A stretch of 7,133 nucleotides of DNA from contig NZ_SRZM01000024.1 of NCBI RefSeq assembly GCF_019402445.1, positions 1 through 7,133 on the forward strand. The letters run 5' to 3'. How positions within the stretch are numbered: the stretch's first letter is position 1; each line of letters begins with the position of its first letter. Shown here in pieces: positions 1 to 5,872 of this stretch. Under the pieces are notes generated by a model. The model was not told the DNA's origin. It did not search any database and saw only the letters and a list, made by a program, of their open reading frames with translations. A program made the translations under genes and the position numbers. This DNA comes from Brachyspira pilosicoli (GTDB taxonomy: Bacteria; Spirochaetota; Brachyspiria; Brachyspirales; Brachyspiraceae).

Positions 1-84
1 GTGTAGCGGCGGGAAAAGTTGATAAAACTTTTATAAAAATATATAAATTTACAAAATATAATTGTTTAGGTATATACTAATAAA

Positions 85-113
85 TTGACAAACTAACTCT
101 ATTTTGTTAAAAT
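85..113 (+). promoter_or_regulatory. Probable sigma70-type promoter of dnaX
   Basis: A perfect -35 hexamer TTGACA at 85-90 is followed, after a 17-base spacer, by TAAAAT at 108-113, which matches five of six bases of the -10 consensus. Transcription would begin near 120, leaving a leader of about 24 bases before the ATG at 144. Spacing and match are close to ideal, and the element sits directly upstream of dnaX. In AT-rich DNA the -10 alone would mean little; the exact TTGACA with correct spacing is what carries the call. Confidence 0.72.
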
Positions 114-143
114 ATAAAAACATACATTAATTTGGATTTTTTG

Positions 144-1712
144 ATGGATAAAAATTATAAAGTAATAGCAAGAAAATATCGTCCGCAAACTTTTGAAGAG
201 GTAATAGGGCAGGAACATATCACAAAAACAATATCTAAAAGTATAGCACAAAAAAAAATAGCACATGCTTATCTTTTTTCTGGAGCTCATGGAGTAGGTA
301 AAACATCTCTTGCAAGAATTATAGCAAAAGCCTTAAACTGTGTTAATGGTCCTACAGATAAACCATGCGGAGTTTGTCCTTCTTGTACGCAAATAGAAAA
401 CGGCACTCCTTTAGATGTTATTGAAATAGACGGTGCAAGCAATAGAGGTATAGAAAATATAAGAACAATAATAGAAAATGTACGCATATCGCCTGTTGCT
501 GGTAAATATAAAGTATATATTATAGATGAGGTTCACCAGATTACTAATGAAGCTTTTAATGCTTTACTTAAAACATTAGAAGAGCCGCCTGCTCATGTTG
601 TGTTTATACTTGCTACTACCGAAGCAGACAGAGTACTTCCTACAATTAGAAGCCGATGTCAGCAGTATATTTTTAAGTCTTTGGGTATAGAGGATTTAGA
701 GAAGATTCTTAAGGGTATTTTAGACAAAGAAAATATTGCATATGATGATGAGGCTATATTTTTGATAGCAAAGCAGGCTAGGGGTTCTGTTCGTGATAGT
801 GAAACTATATTAGAAAAGATGATAGCCTATACTGCAGACAAGAAGCATATTACTAGTGCCGATGTTATAGCTGTGGTTGGGGGTAATAATTTTTCTTTTG
901 TTAAAGATTTTTTTGATGTAATGATTTCAAAAGACAAAAAAAATTATTTTCAATTTGTTAAGAAGCTATTTGAAGAGTCTGTAGACCCAAGAACATTCAT
1001 TAATAATTTAATTGAATATATGCGTGTTGTGTTAATGATAAAAAGCGGTATTGATGATATTAAATTATTAGAGATAACAGAAAATGAGAGAGATGATTTA
1101 AAAACTTTTGCTAACAATTATAGCGATGATGAAATAGAGAGAATACTTGATTATATATTAAATGTAGAAGAGCGTATAAGAAATGCTTCTAATGCTAGAG
1201 TGATATTTGAGATGCGTATGCTTTTACTTCTTGATACAGACAATTTGATTCGCCCTGTAGACATTATATCTTCAAGCAATATTCAAACTATTTCTGACAC
1301 TAATGAAGACTATGGGCTTAGTAATGATAATATTCAAAAACCAAAAGAAATTAATAATGCTCCTAAACCAGCATATGATGTTCCTCTTAGTCCGAATGAC
1401 AAAAGGCATATATTCTACAATAAAATTCTTTCATATGTTGAAACAGAAAGCCCAACAATATATTCTTTGTTATCTCAAGGAAACCCAATAGAAAGTAAAG
1501 GTGCCACATTAATAGTAGCTATTCCAGAGCATATTTATGATATGGTTCAATCTGATAAAAGAATATCAGCATTAATAGCAAGTGCAATACCAAGATTTAC
1601 AAAAAACAAAGATGTAGCCATACAGTTTCAAAAGGCAGTAGAAGGCAATATGATAGATAAATTAAAAACCCGTCTTCAGGCAACAGAGGTTGACGAGAGT
1701 TCCTTACAATAA
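144..1712 (+). CDS. dnaX: DNA polymerase III subunit gamma/tau (clamp loader ATPase)
   Basis: This is the clamp-loader motor subunit that opens and loads the sliding beta clamp at the replication fork. With the ATG at 144 the protein has 522 residues. Visible motifs are the N-terminal RKYRPQTFEEVIGQ (10-23), Walker A GAHGVGKTS (47-55), four zinc-module cysteines (C66, C75, C78, C81), Walker B IIDEVH (126-131), sensor 1 ATTE (157-160), the SRC motif (170-172) and sensor 2 GSVRDS (214-219). Helical collar sequence follows to about residue 370, then a low-complexity Asn/Pro/Ser linker (about 375-420) and a C-terminal domain of about 100 residues that I do not recognise beyond its position. A TTG at 132 is in frame, but the ATG is preferred: a GGA lies seven bases before it and MDKNYKVIARKYRP is a normal DnaX start. 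The gene is monocistronic here, with its own promoter and terminator. Walker A has His where most DnaX proteins have Arg (GPRGVGKT). I found no convincing gamma-producing frameshift site. Identity is very sure. Confidence 0.97.
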   Translation: MDKNYKVIARKYRPQTFEEVIGQEHITKTISKSIAQKKIAHAYLFSGAHGVGKTSLARIIAKALNCVNGPTDKPCGVCPSCTQIENGTPLDVIEIDGASNRGIENIRTIIENVRISPVAGKYKVYIIDEVHQITNEAFNALLKTLEEPPAHVVFILATTEADRVLPTIRSRCQQYIFKSLGIEDLEKILKGILDKENIAYDDEAIFLIAKQARGSVRDSETILEKMIAYTADKKHITSADVIAVVGGNNFSFVKDFFDVMISKDKKNYFQFVKKLFEESVDPRTFINNLIEYMRVVLMIKSGIDDIKLLEITENERDDLKTFANNYSDDEIERILDYILNVEERIRNASNARVIFEMRMLLLLDTDNLIRPVDIISSSNIQTISDTNEDYGLSNDNIQKPKEINNAPKPAYDVPLSPNDKRHIFYNKILSYVETESPTIYSLLSQGNPIESKGATLIVAIPEHIYDMVQSDKRISALIASAIPRFTKNKDVAIQFQKAVEGNMIDKLKTRLQATEVDESSLQ

Positions 1713-1714
1713 AT

Positions 1715-1757
1715 AAAAAAAGAGCCTATAGTATTTCTATAAGCTCTTTTTATTTTT
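1715..1757. terminator. Bidirectional terminator between dnaX and the convergent outer-membrane protein gene
   Basis: The arms at 1717-1731 and 1737-1751 form a 15-position stem with a five-base loop (TATTT), starting just after the dnaX stop. Plus-strand RNA has one C-A mismatch (C1726/A1742) and a tail of T5-A-T6. In minus-strand RNA the same position is a G-U pair, so the stem is unbroken, and the tail is a run of seven T. It therefore suits both converging genes and is slightly better for the minus-strand one, whose stop codon lies about ten bases away. Confidence 0.85.
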
Positions 1758-1766
1758 TACTATTTT

Positions 1767-2408
1767 TTAGAATCTTACACCTAATTGTGCTCCCAAATCT
1801 ACACTAGAAAGTTTGAAATTATGACTTTTACTTTCCATAAACGGTATATCATAAGCAATATAAATACCTGCTGTTAAATTAAGCGGTAATATAAAATCGA
1901 GCATAACTTTTACATAAGGTATAAAAGGCTTATTAAACTCTTTATAAATATTCTTTGTATCATACATACTCGCCTGACCTATGCCGTCAGCACCATCTCT
2001 TTGATACATAAGACCAGCTATAGGAAACTTGAATCCTCCTCCAACTCCTAAAGATACAAATCCAATATCAATTCTAGGCAATAATCCTAAATTAAAACTA
2101 TCAAAAGAAGCACCATATCTTCCGCTTTGAGATTTTAACCCAAAAGCAAATACATCTTTCTGATAACCAATATCAAATCCAATTCCTAAACCTATATTGC
2201 TGATTCCAAAATAATATCCAGGTATAACATGTATTCCAAATTCAAATCCAGCATCAGCCTTAGTATATTTAGTAGCATCAGTACCAGTATAAGTACCCAA
2301 ACTAAATCCAAAAGGAAGAAGAACATTTACTTCAAAACCAGTTTTTGCCATCAAATTTCCGCTTAATCCAATTACTAGTAAGCTCGCAATTATCACTATT
2401 TTTTTCAT
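1767..2408 (-). CDS. Small outer-membrane beta-barrel protein, copy 1 of a tandem pair
   Basis: I do not recognise a named family. The 213-residue product starts with a Sec signal peptide (MKK, hydrophobic core 4-17, probable cleavage after A21 in NLMA-KTGF). The rest is rich in Gly, aromatic and alternating hydrophobic residues, as in membrane beta-strands (for example FEFGIH 55-60, YYFGI 65-69, LPRIDIGFVSLGVGGG 110-125). It ends in VRF; a C-terminal Phe is typical of proteins folded by the BAM complex. There is no Cys, so it is not a lipoprotein. Length suggests a barrel of eight to ten strands. A ribosome binding site AAAAGGA lies at 2418-2424, nine bases before the start. The gene just upstream (2550-3194) is a clear paralogue. 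A TATAAA at 2439-2444 could be a -10, but no good -35 accompanies it. Location in the outer membrane is inferred; porin, adhesin or structural roles are all open. Confidence 0.82.
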   Translation of the reverse strand: MKKIVIIASLLVIGLSGNLMAKTGFEVNVLLPFGFSLGTYTGTDATKYTKADAGFEFGIHVIPGYYFGISNIGLGIGFDIGYQKDVFAFGLKSQSGRYGASFDSFNLGLLPRIDIGFVSLGVGGGFKFPIAGLMYQRDGADGIGQASMYDTKNIYKEFNKPFIPYVKVMLDFILPLNLTAGIYIAYDIPFMESKSHNFKLSSVDLGAQLGVRF

Positions 2409-2486
2409 TTTTTATAATCCTTTTATATTGTACTGCTTTTTATACTCGGAAATAGTAATAATCTATTTATGATAAAAAACTATTAT

Positions 2487-2525
2487 AAAAAATAAGGAAC
2501 ACATATTATTAAATATGCATTCCTT
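2487..2525 (-). terminator. Terminator of the upstream outer-membrane protein gene
   Basis: Arms at 2494-2507 and 2512-2525 surround a four-base loop. Read on the minus strand, all 14 positions pair, two of them as adjacent wobble pairs (T-G and G-T), and a run of six T (2492-2487) follows. On the plus strand those two positions are A-C mismatches, so the structure specifically suits minus-strand RNA. It lies about 24 bases after the stop of the gene at 2550-3194 and separates it from the second paralogue, which suggests the two are separately transcribed. Confidence 0.82.
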
Positions 2526-2549
2526 AAAATTGTTTTTAATTAATTTTTA

Positions 2550-3194
2550 TTAGAATCTCAATCCAATCTCTCCGCCTAAATCAAATGAAGAAATTTTAAT
2601 ATTATTATTAGGGTCTTTATATTCTACTAAAGGTATATCATAAGAAGCATATATACCTAAAACTAGGTTATAAGGCAATAAGAAATCAACAACCCCCTTT
2701 ACATAAGGTATATAAGGATTTTTAAAAGTATCTTTAAGCTTTTTATAATCATATCCTTGAGAAGTATATCCTCCGTCACTTTCTCTAAAGTAACTGCTTC
2801 CTGCTAAAGGTATTTTTACACCAGCACCTACACCTATTGATACAAACCAAACATCTATTCTAGGAAGTATTCCTACCATTAAACTATCGAAAGTTAATCC
2901 GCCTTTTGATTTTTCATCAATAACTGCTTTGAAAGCAAACACATCTCTGTTATATCCTAAATCTAATCCTAAGCCGAATGATAAATTGTTAAACCCAAAA
3001 TAATATGCAGGCTGTAAATGAATACCAAATTCAAATCCAGTATCAGATTTTACATGTTGAGCCTCATTTCCGCTGAAACTGCTGAAACTTGCTCCAAGCG
3101 GTATCATTAACCCTAAACCAAATCCTGTTTTAGCCATAAGTCCGCTGCTTATGCTCATTGCTAATATACTTGTTATTATAATTAATTTTTTCAT
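2550..3194 (-). CDS. Small outer-membrane beta-barrel protein, copy 2 of a tandem pair
   Basis: This 214-residue protein is a paralogue of the product of 1767-2408. Shared landmarks are the signal peptide ending GLMA-KTGF (cleavage after A21 in both), GFEFGIH (53-59), YYFG (64-67), DVFAF (84-88), FDS (102-104), LPRID (110-114), IPYVK (162-166), YDIP (185-188) and the final GLRF. Spacing between landmarks is nearly identical. The pair differs mainly in short stretches likely to be loops (about 38-52, 91-100 and 135-160). It has no Cys and no lipobox, and ends in Phe, consistent with an outer-membrane barrel. A strong AGGAG (3204-3208) sits nine bases before the ATG and is stronger than the site of copy 1. 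It diverges from the decarboxylase operon. Function is unknown. Confidence 0.83.
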   Translation of the reverse strand: MKKLIIITSILAMSISSGLMAKTGFGLGLMIPLGASFSSFSGNEAQHVKSDTGFEFGIHLQPAYYFGFNNLSFGLGLDLGYNRDVFAFKAVIDEKSKGGLTFDSLMVGILPRIDVWFVSIGVGAGVKIPLAGSSYFRESDGGYTSQGYDYKKLKDTFKNPYIPYVKGVVDFLLPYNLVLGIYASYDIPLVEYKDPNNNIKISSFDLGGEIGLRF

Positions 3195-3229
3195 TTATTC
3201 TTTCTCCTAAAAAATTGTATATATATTAA

Positions 3230-3235
3230 ATTATA
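3230..3235 (-). promoter_or_regulatory. Possible -10 element for the outer-membrane protein gene
   Basis: On the minus strand these bases read TATAAT, a perfect -10 hexamer. It would place the transcription start near 3223, about 29 bases before the ATG, with the strong AGGAG inside the leader. No good -35 is found at the right spacing (the 17-base position reads TATGGT), so the call rests on the hexamer and its position alone in very AT-rich DNA. Confidence 0.35.
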
Positions 3236-3342
3236 GTAATTAAAAAAAATAAACCATATATAATTTGATTTTTGTTTATTTTTTCTATATACAATAATGT
3301 TATTTGAATTATTAATTTTTCACATTGTAAGACTATTCTAAC

Positions 3343-3365
3343 TTTTTTGCAAGTTGTTTTTTGCA
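3343..3365. repeat. Short direct repeat TTTTTTGCA
   Basis: TTTTTTGCA occurs at 3343-3351 and again at 3357-3365, so the copies start 14 bases apart. It lies about 20 bases upstream of the probable -35 of the decarboxylase operon. It could be a regulator or UP-like site; T-rich runs are common in this DNA, but the shared GCA end makes the pair less trivial. Confidence 0.4.
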
Positions 3366-3366
3366 T

Positions 3367-3395
3367 TTTTTAACTTTCGACTAAATTGTTAAAAA
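3367..3395. repeat. Inverted repeat overlapping the operon's -35
   Basis: TTTTTAAC (3367-3374) and GTTAAAAA (3388-3395) are exact inverted copies separated by 13 bases. The right half overlaps the proposed -35 TTGTTA (3386-3391), as an operator would. No T-tract follows, so a terminator is unlikely. An eight-base palindrome of this composition can arise by chance in AT-rich DNA. Confidence 0.4.
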
Positions 3396-3413
3396 GTACA
3401 AAAATGATAAAAT
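3386..3413 (+). promoter_or_regulatory. Probable promoter of the decarboxylase operon
   Basis: TTGTTA at 3386-3391 (four of six matches) is spaced 16 bases from TAAAAT at 3408-3413 (five of six). The -10 is preceded by TGA at 3405-3407, which makes it an extended -10 (TGn) and would compensate for the imperfect -35. The start would lie near 3420, giving a leader of about 90 bases before the ATG at 3511. No competing promoter of similar quality was found closer to the gene. Confidence 0.5.
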
Positions 3414-3510
3414 ATGATTGCAATAAATGGTAATTAGTTGTATTTTTAAATTTAGCAGAATTAACTTTTAATTAAAAAACACAATTAAATACAAATAAAA
3501 GGTTTCAAAT

Positions 3511-5055
3511 ATGCAAGAAAAAATAAATGAACTTAAGAAAAGAAAAGAAAAGATAGAAGAGGCTGGCGGAAAAGACAAAATAGAAGAACGTCATGCTAAA
3601 GGTAAATTAACAGCAAGAGAACGTATATTGCATCTTTTAGACGAAGGCACTTTCTGCGAGATTGATGCTTTTATAGAACATAGATGCAGTGATTTTGGTA
3701 TGGAAAAAAACAAAGTAGCAGGTGAAGGTGTAGTTACAGGATATGGTAAAATTAACGGCAGACAAGTATGTGTATATGCTCAAGATTTTACAGTAATAGG
3801 CGGTTCATTAGGACAAATGCATGCTGCTAAAATTTGTAAAGTGCAAGATATGGCAATAAAATTAGGCTGCCCTTGTATTGGTATTAACGATTCAGGCGGA
3901 GCTAGAATACAAGAGGGTATTGATTCATTAAGAGGTTATGGTGATATTTTCTATAGAAATGTACAGGCTTCTGGTGTAATTCCTCAAATATGTGTAATAA
4001 TGGGACCTTGTGCGGGTGGTGCTGTTTATTCTCCTGCTTTGATGGACTTTATACTTATGACTGATAAAACTGCTAATATGTTTATCACTGGTCCTCAGGT
4101 TGTAAAGGCTGTAACAGGTGAACAGGTTTCTGCAGAAGAGCTTGGAGGAGCTTTTGTTCATAGCAAAACTTCTGGTGTTGCTTCTTTGATGTTCCCTGAT
4201 GAGATATCTACTTTAGAAGGTGTTAAAAAATTACTTTCTTATATACCTCAAAATAATTTGGAAGATGTGCCTTTAGAAAGTACTAATGATGACCCTAATA
4301 GAAATGATGAGGAGTTATCAAACATACTTCCAGACAGTCCTAATAAACCTTATGATATAAAAGAGATTATAAAAAGAGTGGTTGATAATGGTGAGTTTTT
4401 TGAGCTTCAGCCTTTATTTGCTACTAATATAGTTATATGTTTTGCTCGTCTTGACGGAAAATCTGTTGGTATAATAGCTAATCAGCCTAATTCTATGGCA
4501 GGCGTACTTGATATTAATGCTGCTGATAAAGCTGCTCGTTTCATTCGTTTCTGCGATAGTTTTAATATTCCATTGGTTACATTGGTTGATACTGCAGGAT
4601 ATTTACCTGGTGTAGGTCAGGAGCATAATGGAGTTATTAGACATGGTGCTAAACTTTTATATGCTTATTCTGAGGCTACTGCTCCAAAGATTACACTTAT
4701 TATAAGAAAGTCTTACGGCGGAGCTTATATAGCTATGTGTTCTAAACATTTAGGTGCTGATATGGTTTATGCTTGGCCTTCTGCTGAGATTGCTGTTATG
4801 GGTCCTGATGGTGCGGCTAACATTATATTTAAAAAAGAAATAGATAAAGCTGAAGACCCTAAGAAAATGAGAGCTGAAAAGATAGAAGAATACAAAAAAG
4901 AGTTTGCTAATCCTTACAGAGCTGCTGTTAGAGGATATGTTGATGATGTAATAGAGCCTGAATATACTAGAAGCTATCTCATTAATGCACTTCATTTGTT
5001 AGTAAGCAAAAGAGAAACTAGACTTCCTCGTAAACATGGTAATATACCTTTGTAA
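3511..5055 (+). CDS. mmdA: Methylmalonyl-CoA decarboxylase alpha subunit (biotin-dependent carboxyltransferase)
   Basis: The 514-residue protein is a full-length crotonase-fold carboxyltransferase of the MmdA/PccB class. It transfers the carboxyl group of an acyl-CoA, most likely (S)-methylmalonyl-CoA, to carrier-bound biotin in the cytoplasm. The N-terminal half has KLTARERI (32-39), SGGARIQEG (128-136) and the oxyanion segment MGPCAGGAVYSPAL (164-177). The C-terminal half has DTAGYLPGVGQE (360-371), RKSYGGAYIAM (399-409) and MGPDGAANIIF (430-440). After GGAY, propionyl-CoA carboxylases usually have Asp; here it is I407, as I recall for decarboxylase alpha subunits and acetyl-CoA carboxylases. 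AAAAGG at 3497-3502 precedes the ATG by eight bases. It is the first gene of the A-D-C-B operon; the OadB-type membrane partner makes a decarboxylase far likelier than a carboxylase, and no biotin carboxylase gene is present. Glutaconyl-CoA decarboxylase is the main alternative, but its alpha subunit is longer (near 590 residues). Confidence 0.88.
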   Translation: MQEKINELKKRKEKIEEAGGKDKIEERHAKGKLTARERILHLLDEGTFCEIDAFIEHRCSDFGMEKNKVAGEGVVTGYGKINGRQVCVYAQDFTVIGGSLGQMHAAKICKVQDMAIKLGCPCIGINDSGGARIQEGIDSLRGYGDIFYRNVQASGVIPQICVIMGPCAGGAVYSPALMDFILMTDKTANMFITGPQVVKAVTGEQVSAEELGGAFVHSKTSGVASLMFPDEISTLEGVKKLLSYIPQNNLEDVPLESTNDDPNRNDEELSNILPDSPNKPYDIKEIIKRVVDNGEFFELQPLFATNIVICFARLDGKSVGIIANQPNSMAGVLDINAADKAARFIRFCDSFNIPLVTLVDTAGYLPGVGQEHNGVIRHGAKLLYAYSEATAPKITLIIRKSYGGAYIAMCSKHLGADMVYAWPSAEIAVMGPDGAANIIFKKEIDKAEDPKKMRAEKIEEYKKEFANPYRAAVRGYVDDVIEPEYTRSYLINALHLLVSKRETRLPRKHGNIPL

Positions 5056-5093
5056 TTTTATATTGTAATTATAATAAAAGGAGTGAATAAATT

Positions 5094-5399
5094 ATGGATC
5101 ATAATGCTGCTATTACAATATTTGGTATAATATCTGTTTTAATTGTTGCTTTAGTTTTTTATGTTTTGGCTTTATTTTTGGGTATCATTTTTAAGTCAAG
5201 AAACACAAAAAAAGAAGAAGAGATTAGTAAGGTTGTAGAAGAGAGTAAAACTAAAGAAGAGGATTTATTAGATGACAGTGAGCTTGTAGCTGCTATTACT
5301 GCTTCTATCACTGCTTATAGCGGTAATTCTAAATTTGTAATAACTTCAATAAAAGAGTCTAAAACTCCTGTATGGGGTATGGCTGACAGAATAAGATAA
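5094..5399 (+). CDS. mmdD: Decarboxylase delta subunit, OadG/MmdD family membrane anchor
   Basis: This 101-residue protein has one N-terminal membrane helix (about 8-33), a charged Lys/Glu-rich linker (35-60) and a C-terminal segment DSELVAAITASITAYSG (61-77) followed by FVITSIKE and a final WGMADRIR. That plan, especially Asp-Glu-Leu-Val-Ala-x-Ile-x-Ala followed by a Trp-containing tail, fits the OadG/MmdD/GcdC family. In characterised complexes the subunit tethers the cytoplasmic carboxyltransferase to the membrane pump and stabilises assembly. Unlike Klebsiella OadG it has no His-rich tail. The ribosome binding site AAGGAGTGA (5078-5086) is strong; the gap after mmdA is 38 bases. Sequence in this family is poorly conserved, so operon position supports the call. 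Confidence 0.82.
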   Translation: MDHNAAITIFGIISVLIVALVFYVLALFLGIIFKSRNTKKEEEISKVVEESKTKEEDLLDDSELVAAITASITAYSGNSKFVITSIKESKTPVWGMADRIR

Positions 5400-5432
5400 A
5401 ATAAAAAAATATAAAAATAATTTAGGAGATAA

Positions 5433-5852
5433 ATGATGATTAAAAATTATAAAGTAACTGTTAATGGAAAAAGTTATGATGTATCTGTTGAAGAGATAAG
5501 AAATGAGTCTGTTGCTTCAAATAAAGTTTTATCTACTGCTGTTAATAATGTTATAAGTAATCAGGCAGTAAATACAAAAGCTTCTGCACCAGTTGCAAAA
5601 CCAGCAGCTGCTCAAAAAGCTCCTGCTATAGATGAGAATGCTATATCTGTAAAAGCTACTATGCCTGGAACTATATTATCATTTAATGTTGCTATAGGAG
5701 ATAAGGTAACAGAGGGTCAGGTTGTTGCTGTATTAGAAGCTATGAAGATGGAAAATGAACTTACTGCTCCTGCTTCTGGAGAGGTTATATCTATACATGT
5801 TGAGAAAGGTTCATCTGTTGTAGAAGGTCAAGTGATATTGCAGATTAAGTGA
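5433..5852 (+). CDS. mmdC: Biotin carboxyl carrier protein (decarboxylase gamma subunit)
   Basis: This 139-residue protein carries biotin between the carboxyltransferase and the membrane pump. The N-terminal part (MMIKNYKVTVNGKSYDVSVEE) is the usual lead-in of these carriers. A flexible Ala/Pro/Lys linker (about 49-67) leads to the biotinyl domain (70-139) with MPGTI (77-81) and EAMKMEN (102-108). K105 (codon at 5745-5747) is the expected biotinylation site, 34 residues from the C-terminus as is normal. Two ATG codons stand in tandem; AGGAG at 5424-5428 is four bases from the first and seven from the second, so translation may really start at 5436 with one Met fewer. The gap after the delta gene is 33 bases. 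No biotin ligase gene is in the window, so it must be supplied from elsewhere. Confidence 0.93.
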   Translation: MMIKNYKVTVNGKSYDVSVEEIRNESVASNKVLSTAVNNVISNQAVNTKASAPVAKPAAAQKAPAIDENAISVKATMPGTILSFNVAIGDKVTEGQVVAVLEAMKMENELTAPASGEVISIHVEKGSSVVEGQVILQIK

Positions 5853-5872
5853 TGTAGTTTTGAGAGGTGAAT

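Larger units (their letters stand above)
3195..3510. other. 316-bp divergent intergenic region
   Basis: This AT-rich stretch separates the outer-membrane protein gene (leftward) from the decarboxylase operon (rightward). It contains the ribosome binding sites of both, a probable rightward promoter (3386-3413), a weaker leftward -10 candidate (3230-3235), an inverted repeat (3367-3374/3388-3395) and a direct repeat (3343-3351/3357-3365). I see no reading frame worth calling and no riboswitch-like structure. The stretch 3236-3340 shows nothing recognisable. Confidence 0.7.

Noticed and set aside
1..22. Possible end of an upstream plus-strand gene (frame reading CSGGKS then TGA at 20-22), in an unusually GC-rich patch GCGGCGGG
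   Set aside because: Six codons without a recognisable motif are not enough. The weak 7-bp hairpin at 14-32 has no T-tract, so no terminator supports it either.
132..143. TTG at 132 as the dnaX start, adding MDFL
   Set aside because: The ATG at 144 has a GGA at suitable distance and gives the normal DnaX N-terminus; the TTG has no ribosome binding site and lies only about 12 bases after the likely transcript start.
936..943. A8 run in dnaX as a programmed -1 frameshift site making a gamma subunit
   Set aside because: It lies at about codon 265, before the collar domain needed for clamp-loader assembly, so a useful gamma would not result. I saw no supporting upstream Shine-Dalgarno plus downstream stem-loop.
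2550..3194. Lipoprotein reading of the surface proteins
   Set aside because: Neither protein contains a Cys, so no lipobox is possible.
3928..4995. Short minus-strand frames inside mmdA (3928-4161 and 4750-4995)
   Set aside because: They have Ser/Tyr/Asn-rich compositions typical of antisense shadows and no initiation signals.
3511..5055. Labels of acetyl-CoA carboxylase AccD, propionyl-CoA carboxylase beta or oxaloacetate decarboxylase alpha
   Set aside because: AccD is shorter and has a zinc ribbon. Oxaloacetate decarboxylase alpha has a TIM-barrel carboxyltransferase of a different fold. A carboxylase would need a biotin carboxylase, whereas the operon has a membrane decarboxylase pump.
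5867..5872. GTG at 5867 as the start of the beta subunit
   Set aside because: It is part of the GAGGTGA ribosome binding site that serves the ATG at 5873.
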